A stretch of 60,927 bases of DNA from the NCBI RefSeq assembly GCF_944324745.1, contig NZ_CALUXO010000080.1, positions 1 through 60,927 of the forward strand, read 5' to 3'. The notes below the pieces were generated by a model, which was not told the origin of the DNA, ran no database searches, and saw only the letters and a list, made by a program, of their open reading frames with translations. This document shows, in pieces, positions 8,318 through 17,702 of this stretch; the stretch's first letter is position 1; every line of letters starts with the position of its first letter. Source of the DNA: an uncultured Thomasclavelia sp. (GTDB lineage: Bacteria; Bacillota_I; Bacilli_A; Erysipelotrichales; Coprobacillaceae). The translations under genes and the position numbers were made by a program.

Positions 8318-9634
8318 GTGAAAAAAACATATGAAAGAGAAGAAACATTAGTATTGTTGTTGTATAACCAACAAGAGTTTTCTAAACGTGTTGAAGAGTC
8401 ATGCCCACATGATTTTCAAAACTATGAAAATATAAATCAGAAGATGTCTTTAGATGAGCTTTCCTTATCTAAGGACTCTTTTGGAATAGTAATGAACGGT
8501 AACAATGTTTCTTCTTTAAAACCATTATTAGAAAATATTGAGATAAATCCTTTGTCGTTGGATAGATCAAAAAATAATGTGTATATTAGAGGGCATACAA
8601 AAGAGGTTCAATTGAAGAAAAATGTCTTACAGAGAGTAAATTTTTCAATCTATCCACTTCAATATAAATATCCTATTGTTATGACAATATCTAAAATAGA
8701 TAGATATAATTTTTGTCAAGATGAGAGGAATATTAATATTGCACAAAATGCATTTAGTTTAGAAAAGATTGATGTCAGTGAAAAAGATATTGTTTATAAT
8801 CATATGCTTTCGTATGTATATTTACATGATGATATTAATATACAAACACCAATAATTAATGTTTCCCCAGGATCCATCACTGTGCGACAAAAGATTTCAA
8901 ATGATATCATCATTAATAATAAGTATGATAAGAATATTTATCAACCACTACATTTAAATGGACAATGTCAAGAAGTGGAAATCAATACTCCTGAAATAGT
9001 GATAAAGAAAGTAGATAAACTACATTATGATATTTCTCAAACGCAACCTTCTTTACAACAGCCATTAATAAATATTTCTCTTGCTCCATTTTATCAACCG
9101 TTTTTTGAAGCGATTGATGAAAGAAATGTAGCATTTGATCAATTACAATTTGATATTAAAGGTTATTATCAGGGATCAGAGCCAAATCTTCCAAAAGCTT
9201 ATCAAAGTAATTTTATGAAAAGTTATTCAAATAGCTATTTAAAAAGAGGGTTATTATTGACCTTAAAGGAGTATGATTTAAAAAAATATAGACAGTATCT
9301 AATATCTTTATCTAAAGTAGAAAAGCCTTTTGAGTTTATTGAACATGACTTTCAAATATCATTGAATCATATAAAAGTAACTACTAAAAGTATTGAAACT
9401 AAACAACTTCCAAAGTTTCAGATGTATTGTATTTCAGATGTTATTTATTCAGGTATTGACCTACAAAAACAATATAAAATACCGCAGATAGATACTTATC
9501 CTGAAGTCAAAGAATTTGTTGAAGCACTATATCAAAGCATTGAAATAATGAAAACAGACTCAGTAACTTATAGCTGTCCCCAAATAAATATAGATGAATC
9601 AAAGAAAATCATAGAAGAATTATTTAAAATTTAA
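8318..9634 (+). CDS. Unrecognised Asn/Ile-rich soluble protein of type VII unit B
   Basis: The start is GTG 8318, 9 nt after AAAGGAGG; GTG 8312 is too close to that site. The 438-residue product is rich in Ile, Asn, Gln and Tyr, looks mainly beta in the middle, and has no membrane segment, signal peptide or recognisable motif. Its place between the WXG100-like genes and the EssC-like ATPase is where EssB is found in many Firmicutes, but the membrane helix and pseudokinase features of EssB are not visible. Function unknown. Confidence 0.7.
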   Translation: MKKTYEREETLVLLLYNQQEFSKRVEESCPHDFQNYENINQKMSLDELSLSKDSFGIVMNGNNVSSLKPLLENIEINPLSLDRSKNNVYIRGHTKEVQLKKNVLQRVNFSIYPLQYKYPIVMTISKIDRYNFCQDERNINIAQNAFSLEKIDVSEKDIVYNHMLSYVYLHDDINIQTPIINVSPGSITVRQKISNDIIINNKYDKNIYQPLHLNGQCQEVEINTPEIVIKKVDKLHYDISQTQPSLQQPLINISLAPFYQPFFEAIDERNVAFDQLQFDIKGYYQGSEPNLPKAYQSNFMKSYSNSYLKRGLLLTLKEYDLKKYRQYLISLSKVEKPFEFIEHDFQISLNHIKVTTKSIETKQLPKFQMYCISDVIYSGIDLQKQYKIPQIDTYPEVKEFVEALYQSIEIMKTDSVTYSCPQINIDESKKIIEELFKI

Positions 9635-9648
9635 AGAGGTGAATGAAA

Positions 9649-12600
9649 ATGGCGGAAAACAAAAAAATTTTATCAATTCATGAAGAAAATACTATCTTTG
9701 TCACTGCGCACTTTATTGGAAGTGGTAAACAGCGTGGTACAGAAACAACGATAGAAGAAGAAAACTTCTATGATCTGGACTTGATTGTAAATAATGATAT
9801 TACATGCAATCAGTTGATGGATGCTATTCGGATTGGGTTAGAAAAGAAGTTTGAGGACAGTTCTAAACTGTCTTCAAGATCTTTCATAGAATACATCTTT
9901 GATTATTATCAGCCACATAATGATAAAGTCATTAATGACTTATTTAAGGATTCTAAAGATAATACAGAAGAAGATATCTATGCTTTATGTTTACAAATTT
10001 ATTTACTTTGTTATAACGAGTTCTATAGTTGTTATGTCCCTGAAGATACTATTGAAAATTATAAATATACGGTAACTAGAGGTTTTGTAAATTTAGATGC
10101 TAGTGATTTATCTTCAAAGTTCTATTTATCAAAAAAGATTCATGGTGAAAAAACTTTAAAAGAATTAGGCTTTGTTAGCTCATCACATATAAATTTTGGA
10201 TGGTCGAGAATCAAAAATCCGGGATTAATATTTGACGAAGATATTAGTGTAATAATCAAAGCTTTTCGTGAAAGAAAACCTAACTACAATATTAGTGATA
10301 CGCCACTTTATAAATTAGATGTTGAGCCAGTAAAGATTATTCCGGATACACCAGCGCCACAAAAAAGCAAGACTAATGTTGTGGTTGGAATTTTATCAAG
10401 TGTATTAATGGTAGCTACAATGCTGGTGGCTCGTGGTTTTAGTAATTCTAGCTCATTTATGTCTTATCTTCCTATGATGATTGCAATGCTAGTGGCAACC
10501 ATACTTACAGCCTTGATCAACAAATATTACACAAATAGGACTTATCGAGAAGATTTAAAGAAATGGAAGAAAGAATATCAGGATTATATTGTAAAAACAA
10601 TTAAAAGTATTGTTTCTAAACAGAAGTGGGATGTGGAGCAACTTAATTTAATGTATCCACCGGTTCTACCTAATATTAAAGAGTTAAAGCCTTATAAAGA
10701 TCAAAAATTTGAAAATGAGAGTTGTTTGATTAATAAAATTAGAGCGATTGATGGAGAAATTTATTCAAGAAATAGAGAACATCCAGATTTTATGAAAGTA
10801 AGATTAGGTGTTTCTGCACCAAAAAGTCAGCTTGTTAAATCTGTTTTTGAAATTAAAGGTGAAAAACAAGATGTTATCTTTTCATCTGCACGATATAACC
10901 AAATCAGTGATATGAATCAACCATTTAAGATCTCTATCGATGAAGGAAATGACTCTTGGCCATATTTGATTGATTTACCTTCAAATGTTGCTTCACAGTA
11001 TGCCTATTTACATGATGCTCCAGTATTATTAGATTTGTTAGATTGTGGGACCTTAGGACTTGTTTTCGATGAGAGTATTAACTTTCAACCTTTTTTAGAA
11101 AATATGATTCTTAATCTTTGTTTCTATCATTCACCGGAAGATATCCAGTTTGTTTACTTTGCTGAAACTTATGAAGATTATTGCGATAAACATCCAGATA
11201 TTAGTATTTCAAAATGGGATTATGAGCAAAGAAAAATTCAAAGATTCAAGCACTTACCACATTTTAGAGAACTATTAATGGATACTAATCAAAATAGAGA
11301 TCTCTCAAGTTTTGCTTTCCATAAGGATGGTGCATTTAAGATTTTAAATAAAATTTTAGATATTTTATCAAACAGGCAAGAACATAAGCCACATATTATT
11401 ATGATTTTTGAAAATGAATATGATTTTAAAAGACATCCTGTTTCAGAATATTTAAGAGAATATAAAAAAGATGAAAAATATGTTGATCATGGTATTAGCT
11501 TTATTTTTTGTAAAAGACACCTAGAATTGTTACCTAAATATTGTGGTCAAATTGTAAGAGCTACTGATAAAGGACAATGGTTTTTATTACCACATTCACA
11601 GCTATTATTAAGAAATAGTCAAAATGATAGTCATCATATTAATATGAATAACTATGAATTTATTTGTGATCGATTTGATCAAAATGATCTTGATTTTTCA
11701 GTTTTACATAAAAGATTTGAATATGCATTTAAAATCCTAAGTGCACTACATTATGATCGTATTGAACAGGCAGGGGATGTTCCATCATCGATACAGCTAT
11801 TTGATATCATTAATAAACTAATTCCTAAAGGGCAGGATCATCTAGAATGTCACACCTCTGAAGATTTAGATAAATTAAGACAAAAAGTTAAAATGTTATT
11901 AAAACGAGAATGGGGTATAAATCTTAAAGGCACTAGAAATATAATAGATTCATTGGCTGTTCCTATTGGTGTTAGATCAGAGCTTGATTCTGAAAACAGT
12001 CTTGTAATTTTAGATCTTCATGAAAAAGCTGATGGATCACATATGATTGTAGCAGGAACGACGGGTTCTGGAAAAACAGAAACCATCTTAACGTATTTGA
12101 TTATGTTGTGTCTATTATATACACCGCAACAGGTGAATTTATTGTTAATGGATATGAAAGGAGCTGGTTTTGTTAAAAGAATTGGCAGTTTACCACATGT
12201 TGTAGGTAAAGTAACTGATATTGATGGTGATGAAAATGGAACAAGTATGGAGTACATGCTTAGACGATTCCAAAAATCTATGGATGCCGAAGTCAAAAGA
12301 CGTAAAATGATGTTCTCTAAAATGGGTGTTGACAGTATCAATACTTATATCACAGCTAAAAAGTATTTAGATACTCATATTAAAGAAACGTTAAAGCTCG
12401 ATCCAGAAAATGCAAAAGATGAATATGAGCGTGCTGAGATTGAAAGACAAATTGAGGAAATCAAAAATCTTGAAGATATTCCACATCTATTCCTTGTAAT
12501 TGATGAATTTTCCGAATTAATGAGATATTCAGGAGAGAATAATGGAGTTAATTTCAAGGAAGAAATTACATCATTAGCACGTATTGGCCGTTCTTTAGGT

Positions 12601-13173
12601 TTTCATATTATCTTAATTTCACAAAATATTGAAGGTGCGATTACAAAAGATATTAGTGTAAATACAAATGCACGTTTATGTTTAAAAGTTGCCACAAATG
12701 AAGCTTCTAAAGAAATGATTGGACGTGATCTTGCGGCTTCACCTTTAATGCCTGGAAATGGGAGAGCATATTTGTTGATTGGTACAGGTAGTCGCTTTGA
12801 ATATTTCCAAAGTGCTTATTCAGGTGCTGGATGTGTAAAAAATAACCATAAACATGTGATTGTTACAGAAGTAAAGAAAAACGGAGAAAATAAATTATTT
12901 TACGATTCAAATAAATCCTATAGTGATGCTATTCAGTATGATTATATTTATAAAACAAATAAAAATTACGGTCAGTTATATCTGGATGTTTCTAAAAAAG
13001 AAACATTAAAAAATGAAATAAAAATGGATCAAACACAGCTTATGGTCTTAGCTGAAGAAATCACTAAATTAGGTCGCGATATTCATGTTCATACAGTATT
13101 TCAAAATCCATTACCTGAACAATGTTATTATGATTTTGATACGGGTGAGGTTATTGTTTTAAAGAGAAAGTGA
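9649..13173 (+). CDS. essC: EssC/EccCa-like FtsK/SpoIIIE ATPase, first half
   Basis: The motor of type VII secretion. ATG 9649 has AGAGGT 8 nt upstream; ATG 9643 is too close. Order over 1174 residues: about 1-235, N-terminal cytoplasmic region in the FHA position; two membrane helices at about 243-265 and 272-292; about 330-760, a degenerate ATPase-like (DUF/D0) domain; then an active FtsK/SpoIIIE domain with Walker A GTTGSGKT (residues 803-810) and Walker B LFLVIDEFSEL, followed by SLARIGRSLGFHIILISQ. It stops after this domain, whereas single-chain EssC continues with two more ATPase domains. Those are on the next gene, so the protein is split as in actinobacterial EccCa/EccCb. Confidence 0.9.
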   Translation: MAENKKILSIHEENTIFVTAHFIGSGKQRGTETTIEEENFYDLDLIVNNDITCNQLMDAIRIGLEKKFEDSSKLSSRSFIEYIFDYYQPHNDKVINDLFKDSKDNTEEDIYALCLQIYLLCYNEFYSCYVPEDTIENYKYTVTRGFVNLDASDLSSKFYLSKKIHGEKTLKELGFVSSSHINFGWSRIKNPGLIFDEDISVIIKAFRERKPNYNISDTPLYKLDVEPVKIIPDTPAPQKSKTNVVVGILSSVLMVATMLVARGFSNSSSFMSYLPMMIAMLVATILTALINKYYTNRTYREDLKKWKKEYQDYIVKTIKSIVSKQKWDVEQLNLMYPPVLPNIKELKPYKDQKFENESCLINKIRAIDGEIYSRNREHPDFMKVRLGVSAPKSQLVKSVFEIKGEKQDVIFSSARYNQISDMNQPFKISIDEGNDSWPYLIDLPSNVASQYAYLHDAPVLLDLLDCGTLGLVFDESINFQPFLENMILNLCFYHSPEDIQFVYFAETYEDYCDKHPDISISKWDYEQRKIQRFKHLPHFRELLMDTNQNRDLSSFAFHKDGAFKILNKILDILSNRQEHKPHIIMIFENEYDFKRHPVSEYLREYKKDEKYVDHGISFIFCKRHLELLPKYCGQIVRATDKGQWFLLPHSQLLLRNSQNDSHHINMNNYEFICDRFDQNDLDFSVLHKRFEYAFKILSALHYDRIEQAGDVPSSIQLFDIINKLIPKGQDHLECHTSEDLDKLRQKVKMLLKREWGINLKGTRNIIDSLAVPIGVRSELDSENSLVILDLHEKADGSHMIVAGTTGSGKTETILTYLIMLCLLYTPQQVNLLLMDMKGAGFVKRIGSLPHVVGKVTDIDGDENGTSMEYMLRRFQKSMDAEVKRRKMMFSKMGVDSINTYITAKKYLDTHIKETLKLDPENAKDEYERAEIERQIEEIKNLEDIPHLFLVIDEFSELMRYSGENNGVNFKEEITSLARIGRSLGFHIILISQNIEGAITKDISVNTNARLCLKVATNEASKEMIGRDLAASPLMPGNGRAYLLIGTGSRFEYFQSAYSGAGCVKNNHKHVIVTEVKKNGENKLFYDSNKSYSDAIQYDYIYKTNKNYGQLYLDVSKKETLKNEIKMDQTQLMVLAEEITKLGRDIHVHTVFQNPLPEQCYYDFDTGEVIVLKRK

Positions 13174-13183
13174 GGGAATAAAG

Positions 13184-14863
13184 TTGAAAAGTTTAAACCT
13201 AGCAATAGGATTATATGATGATCCAGATAATCAAATTCAGGATATTTATTCATTTGATTTATATACTTCTAATCTAGCTATTTTTGGACATACAATGAGT
13301 GGTAAAACAACATTGCTCAAAACACTTCTTATAAGAATGCATCAAAAAATCATAGGAGATGAAGAAGAAATCTATATCTTAGATTTTTCTAATAACTTAG
13401 AAAGTTATAAATCATTACCTTATGTTAGAGCTTATTTTGATTCCTATAATGAAGAAAATATTCGAAGAATCTTTAAACTTATCTTTGATAAATTAACCTA
13501 TAATATTAAAGAATTACCAGGAAAAAATTTTATTGAAAAATCTGCTCATTCTAAAGCAAAACATATTACATTAATTATTGATGGAGTGCATGCTCTTTTT
13601 GCAGATGATTGTTATGCAAGATATCAAAATGAATTAAAGAAACTTTCTACAGATGGTCTTTCTAAAGGAATATCAATCATTATAACAGCAAATGAGCCTT
13701 CTGTTGGATTAAAAAAATTACTATCATCTTATAATCATGTTATTGCTTTTGATTTAGATCAAGACCAATATAGTGAACTTTTTACTGATTTTACATCGAA
13801 ACCAGTTACCTTGAAAGGAAGAGGAATTGCTTTATTAGAAGATCATAGTTATGAGTTTCAGGCTTTCTTACCTTATAATAGCGATATTAAAAATAACAGT
13901 GAAGAACAAATGATCAATCAAATAATTGAATGTTTGATTCAAAATGGTGTTGATGTCAAGCAACTACAATCTGTACAATTAAAAAGTTTAACAGGCGATC
14001 TTACAGAAAAAAATTGGAAGATGTATACGCAAAAGCCACTCCATATTGAACAACATCTTGTAGCGGGTATTGATTATTATCAATATTTGCCAGCCACTAT
14101 TGATTTAATGACGGCAAAAACAATTGCTATTTATGGGAAAAGGCAATATGGAAAGACAAATTTGCTAAAATTAATTCTTAAAGGTTTGTCACTTAAGGAG
14201 CAAATGAGGGTTATCTGTTTTGATGATGTGAGAAGAGAATTAGATCAGGTCGAGGATGATCTTGTAGAGTTTGGTCAAAAGATTGAGATCGATTCATGTA
14301 GCCAATTGTTAAATTATTTATATCAACTTGATCATCATATTGAAGTCAATGAGATAGACTCTCTTGTATCAGCAGATTTTGTGGACTTGAATCGAAATAT
14401 TTATGATGATAATTATTTTGGTATAGATGGACCTGATGTTTTAAACGAGCCAGTTAAAGAAAAATCTATAACAGAGAGCAGTTTTCATCCGCTTATGAAT
14501 ATTTTCATTATTCAAAGTCGTCTTTTTTATTCCAAGAGTGAGCATGTAATTAATCAGTTGTCCGACTATATTGAAAGACATGAAAATACTTTAGTTATCT
14601 TCTCTGATGTTCAAAGAATTACAGATTTAAATAGTAGACAGATATTTAATAACTGTATTCATCATGCATTTTTATTAGATGATATCTTAAAATTTATTAA
14701 ATCTAGAGGTGCAACAAGTAAGTTTTCTGAATATGATGAATATGAGTTAAAAGAAAATTTTGGGAAAAGTAGTTTAGGTGATGGCTTTTATTATAATGTT
14801 GATTATGATGAAATACAAAAATTGAAAATGGTAAAGGTAGATGATGATTATGGCAGAATATAA
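13184..14863 (+). CDS. EssC/EccCb-like second half with two P-loop domains
   Basis: TTG 13184 follows GAGGGA and lies 10 nt after the previous stop. The 559 residues contain two tandem P-loop ATPase domains: Walker A GHTMSGKT (residues 35-42) with Walker B ITLIIDGVHALF, and a second P-loop GKRQYGKT (318-325) with LVIFSDVQ as its likely B strand. In EssC/EccC these D2 and D3 domains bind WXG100 substrates and tune the D1 motor; their nucleotide sites are often weakened. The reading frame is open with its own start and spacing, so this is a real gene split and not a recent frameshift. Confidence 0.85.
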   Translation: MKSLNLAIGLYDDPDNQIQDIYSFDLYTSNLAIFGHTMSGKTTLLKTLLIRMHQKIIGDEEEIYILDFSNNLESYKSLPYVRAYFDSYNEENIRRIFKLIFDKLTYNIKELPGKNFIEKSAHSKAKHITLIIDGVHALFADDCYARYQNELKKLSTDGLSKGISIIITANEPSVGLKKLLSSYNHVIAFDLDQDQYSELFTDFTSKPVTLKGRGIALLEDHSYEFQAFLPYNSDIKNNSEEQMINQIIECLIQNGVDVKQLQSVQLKSLTGDLTEKNWKMYTQKPLHIEQHLVAGIDYYQYLPATIDLMTAKTIAIYGKRQYGKTNLLKLILKGLSLKEQMRVICFDDVRRELDQVEDDLVEFGQKIEIDSCSQLLNYLYQLDHHIEVNEIDSLVSADFVDLNRNIYDDNYFGIDGPDVLNEPVKEKSITESSFHPLMNIFIIQSRLFYSKSEHVINQLSDYIERHENTLVIFSDVQRITDLNSRQIFNNCIHHAFLLDDILKFIKSRGATSKFSEYDEYELKENFGKSSLGDGFYYNVDYDEIQKLKMVKVDDDYGRI

Positions 14864-15155
14864 ATTATTGGATACAAGTAAGTTTGATATATTTATTGAA
14901 CAGTCAAATGAGTGGATTGAAGAATATGCAAGAATTCAAAAAGAATATGATCGTATTGTTAATACATTAGAAAATAACTGGAAAGGCAAAGGAGCAAAAG
15001 CATTCTTATTGGATGCAAAAGAAGTGAAAACTAATATTACAGGTATTGGTGATATCTTGAAAACAATGTGCGATATTTTGTACGACTGTAAAGATGTTTT
15101 TACTCAATCGGATACATCACTTGGGAATAATAACAGAAATCTATTATCTCAATAA
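14850..15155 (+). CDS. WXG100 protein (canonical)
   Basis: The ATG at 14850 is preferred over ATGs at 14841 and 14844; it overlaps the end of the ATPase gene by 14 nt. The 101-residue product has the full family plan: helix, the motif NNWKGKGAKAF (W-K-G) in the central turn, then a second helix with acidic and aromatic residues. It is the only clear W-x-G protein in the locus and the best candidate for the EsxA-like substrate. It is last in unit B and is followed by a hairpin terminator. Confidence 0.85.
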   Translation: MAEYKLLDTSKFDIFIEQSNEWIEEYARIQKEYDRIVNTLENNWKGKGAKAFLLDAKEVKTNITGIGDILKTMCDILYDCKDVFTQSDTSLGNNNRNLLSQ

Positions 15156-15161
15156 TGACTT

Positions 15162-15188
15162 AGACCACATAAAGTGGTCTTTATTTAT
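15162..15188 (+). terminator. Terminator of type VII unit B
   Basis: AGACCAC / GTGGTCT stem of 7 bp with a 5-nt loop and a T-rich tail (TTATTTAT). Confidence 0.75.
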
Positions 15189-15196
15189 ATCAATAA

Positions 15197-15224
15197 CCGG
15201 GAAAAAATGGATGCAGTTATATTA
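15197..15224 (+). promoter_or_regulatory. Two-box type VII promoter, copy 4 (unit C)
   Basis: CCGGGAAAA at 15197 and GCAGTTATATTA at 15213-15224, 23 nt before ATG 15248. Same register as copies 1 to 3, placing the single downstream gene in the same regulon as the secretion genes. Confidence 0.7.
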
Positions 15225-15247
15225 AGAGTAAAAGGAGTGTGAGATTT

Positions 15248-15682
15248 ATGTTAGTAAAAGTAGTTGATTTTTTAGAAGAATATGCAATTTGTAATTATAC
15301 AGATGAAGATGGTTACAATGCATATGGCTATTTGCATACATTAGAGATTGATGATATGAAATTACCTGTTCAAGAAAAGGTCAAGATTGGTGATGAAATA
15401 GATGCAGAAATAATGTATGTTTGTCGTGGTGATACAATGCTGACAGTAAATTCTTGTAACGAAAAAACCTTTGAGGAGCGTCTTAACGGTTTAAACAAAT
15501 TTGATTCTGTTGTATGTTGCATTGTTAAAGAAACAAAAAATGGAGGAATTGCAAATATTAATGGAGTACCAGGATACGTATCAGGAAATTTGAATATCGG
15601 AACACAGATTCTTGCTAGTATCAGTAAAATACTAACGGATAAACATATGTTGCTACTAAATTTAGAATCAGTATTTTATTAA
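15248..15682 (+). CDS. Small protein with two S1/OB-like domains
   Basis: ATG 15248 follows AAGGAG at 15232-15237; GTG 15239 is too close. The 144 residues look like two S1-type OB folds. Residues ~1-70 end in I-G-D-E-I-D-A-E-I and a TMLTVNS strand. Residues ~85-144 carry GGIANINGVPGYVS, I-G-T-Q-I-L-A-S-I and a closing LLLNLESV strand. S1 domains bind RNA or occasionally protein. It has its own copy of the type VII promoter, so it is co-controlled with the secretion genes. A regulatory RNA-binding role is possible but not shown. Confidence 0.65.
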   Translation: MLVKVVDFLEEYAICNYTDEDGYNAYGYLHTLEIDDMKLPVQEKVKIGDEIDAEIMYVCRGDTMLTVNSCNEKTFEERLNGLNKFDSVVCCIVKETKNGGIANINGVPGYVSGNLNIGTQILASISKILTDKHMLLLNLESVFY

Positions 15683-15774
15683 AAAAGAAAAGCAAGAAAA
15701 CAATAATGGATTATTATAAAAATAATTAGCTTTAAAAAGTACAAAGCTCAAGTTAGAAATTAATGATTCTATTA

Positions 15775-15817
15775 AAAATGGAAGAGTAATGTTTGAATTA
15801 TATTCTTCCATTTTAAT
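15775..15817 (+). terminator. Hairpin after type VII unit C
   Basis: An 11-bp perfect stem (AAAATGGAAGA / TCTTCCATTTT) with an 18-nt loop; the T-run is part of the 3' arm and is followed by AAT. Probable terminator. Confidence 0.5.
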
Positions 15818-15964
15818 AATTTCAATGTAGTTATAGTGATAGATGATATTAGATTAAAGAATATATTGACTGCAAATGGGTTTTAAAATTTTATAAGATA
15901 GTTTTATTAAGATTATTCATTTTCTAGTAATACTTAAATTCTATATCTACTTTTTATTGTTGTA

Positions 15965-16168
15965 GTGGATGAGTATAGTCTATCAGATTTGTATGTTTTA
16001 CGCAGCTTGATGTTAGATATTGAACAGACTATTAGAAACAAAAATATGACTATTTTAAATTATAATATGAAAGGAGAAAATTATGAGGAATATTGTAATT
16101 ATATATACTTTTATCTCAAAATATTATCTGGAGAAAGCAAAACTTCTCTTGAAGAATCAAAATTATGA
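15965..16168 (+). pseudogene. Possible N-terminal remnant, frameshifted relative to the next gene
   Basis: A 67-codon frame beginning at a GTG with no good ribosome binding site and running 86 nt into the next gene in another frame. Its end (around NYEEYCNYIYFYLKILSGES) has the same helical, Tyr/Leu-rich character as the start of the overlapping frame. One explanation is a single ancestral gene broken by a frameshift near 16120-16160. No known domain. Confidence 0.3.
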
Positions 16169-16625
16169 TGAACTCTGGAACTTGTATAATTGTTATGATA
16201 TTAATTTTAGGAAATTAGATTACGAAGAATTCTTTTCTATATTTGACTCTATTTTAAATTGTTTGTTTATTGTAAAACATATGTGTATTAAAATTTATCA
16301 GTATCTATTAAGAAGATTTTATAAATCGTATCCAGAAATACTAAAGAAATTCTGTAATGATAGTGAAGGATTAATAGAAATCAACGTATTATCTAAAAAA
16401 ACAAAAATCAAACAATATAAATTTGAATCTCAGAAATTAAAAAAAGATTTATTTTCCAATCTATTTTGTCAGTTAATTCATTATTTTCAATCACATACAA
16501 GATTTTATAAGAAAACTGATAGATGTAATCAAAAAATTTATAAACTGAAAGATGCAGATGATTTTTTACCTCTAAAGAAAATTAGAGTCTCATTCATGAA
16601 ATTAAGGTGGGTGTCTTATAAATGA
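16083..16625 (+). CDS. Unrecognised helical protein
   Basis: ATG 16083 has AAGGAG 7 nt upstream, so it could be translated as it stands. The 180 residues are rich in Lys, Phe, Tyr and Ile with no membrane segment, signal peptide or motif I recognise. Its stop overlaps the start of the following gene (ATGA at 16622-16625), which argues for a genuine two-gene unit. It may be the C-terminal part of a longer gene whose beginning is in another frame. Confidence 0.45.
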   Translation: MRNIVIIYTFISKYYLEKAKLLLKNQNYDELWNLYNCYDINFRKLDYEEFFSIFDSILNCLFIVKHMCIKIYQYLLRRFYKSYPEILKKFCNDSEGLIEINVLSKKTKIKQYKFESQKLKKDLFSNLFCQLIHYFQSHTRFYKKTDRCNQKIYKLKDADDFLPLKKIRVSFMKLRWVSYK

Positions 16626-17179
16626 AGGGGATATTGGACGATGAAATGGTTAAGGTTTATATTCAATATCTAACGTCATTTATACCAAGTCAAAAACAAC
16701 TTCAATATATAGAAGATCATAAACAGATCATAAACAATAATTCATATTGTCTTGCTATAGTTAGGCTTGCACTCCAGCAACAAAATGCATGTGAAAATTT
16801 TTATCGTGAAGCTGAAAAAAATAAAATTATTATAAAAGAAGCTTGTCATAACTTAGGATGGTTTAGAATTGTTAATCATCGAATATATACTCAAAGCAAG
16901 CTGTTTTATATATCTAATTATGATGTTGTTATATTAAGTGATGAAAATAATTATGATCAAGATAGATTGTTTCTTATCTATAATAGAAAAGAAAATGACC
17001 TATATCTTTATAGTAACCAAAAAAAAGATTACTATTTATTGGTCAAAGAATATTATGTTGCTCCAATATATAGAGAGTATAAGAAATCCGATGCAATATA
17101 TTTTTATTGTTTTGATAAACAGAAACTTCCTTTTAATGAGAAAATAGAAATCGTTTTTCAAGAGTTTCATGTCGATTAG
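16622..17179 (+). CDS. Unrecognised protein coupled to the preceding gene
   Basis: ATG 16622 overlaps the previous stop; AAGGTGGG lies about 11 nt upstream. The 185 residues split into a helical N-terminal half (~1-80) and a Tyr-rich, apparently beta-strand C-terminal half (~85-185), without transmembrane segments. No family recognised. Position downstream of the secretion genes would fit a cargo or accessory protein, but this is only positional. Confidence 0.5.
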   Translation: MKGILDDEMVKVYIQYLTSFIPSQKQLQYIEDHKQIINNNSYCLAIVRLALQQQNACENFYREAEKNKIIIKEACHNLGWFRIVNHRIYTQSKLFYISNYDVVILSDENNYDQDRLFLIYNRKENDLYLYSNQKKDYYLLVKEYYVAPIYREYKKSDAIYFYCFDKQKLPFNEKIEIVFQEFHVD

Positions 17180-17702
17180 TAAATTATATTAGATATTTCT
17201 CAGATTAAATACGTTATTAAAGAGTTTTTTCTTTGAAATTTCAAGATTACATGTAGTTTCTAATTTTAAATTTCTAGTCATTGATAAAATTAGATTAATT
17301 GAAAATTGAATATTATTTTACAGATATCGATACAAATATTAGTCGATGTTGACATATTCCATGATTTGATCACTTTTATTATCTTTTAATTGTAGCTGAT
17401 TTTATTTATTTTGTATCGGCTAACTATATAGGTGATACAAAATGATTTCATATAGCTTATATTATGAAGTTTAAATATATAAATGCTGAAAATATCGATT
17501 TAGCAAGATATCCAAAAGATACTTTCTTATGGTTTGTTAAAACTGTATCATAGTTAAAAAAGTTATATTGAGGATAAGAAAAGTAAAAATTTAATAAAAC
17601 TTAAATAAGTCGTCAATAATATCTTAAAGTATCACACATAAAATATTTATATAACTTTAGTAAGTAAAGAAAAATTTTTATTTGTGAAAAGAAAGGGATA
17701 TT
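17180..17702. other. AT-rich stretch without a convincing gene
   Basis: About 520 bp of very AT-rich sequence with frequent stops in all frames. The only open stretch of note is a 29-codon frame at 17464-17553 (MKFKYINAEN start) with no ribosome binding site. It looks like a gene remnant. I see no RNA gene or repeat here. Confidence 0.5.

Noticed and set aside
9649-13173. J-domain signal from HPD tripeptides
   Set aside because: The HPD triplets lie inside the EssC-like ATPase in non-J-domain context and outside the chaperone operon.
13171-13186. Frameshift or sequencing error splitting EssC
   Set aside because: The second gene has its own TTG with a GAGGGA site and both frames are clean to their ends; domain borders match the natural EccCa/EccCb division.
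17464-17553. Twenty-nine-codon open frame as a small gene
   Set aside because: No ribosome binding site and stop-rich surroundings; more likely a remnant.
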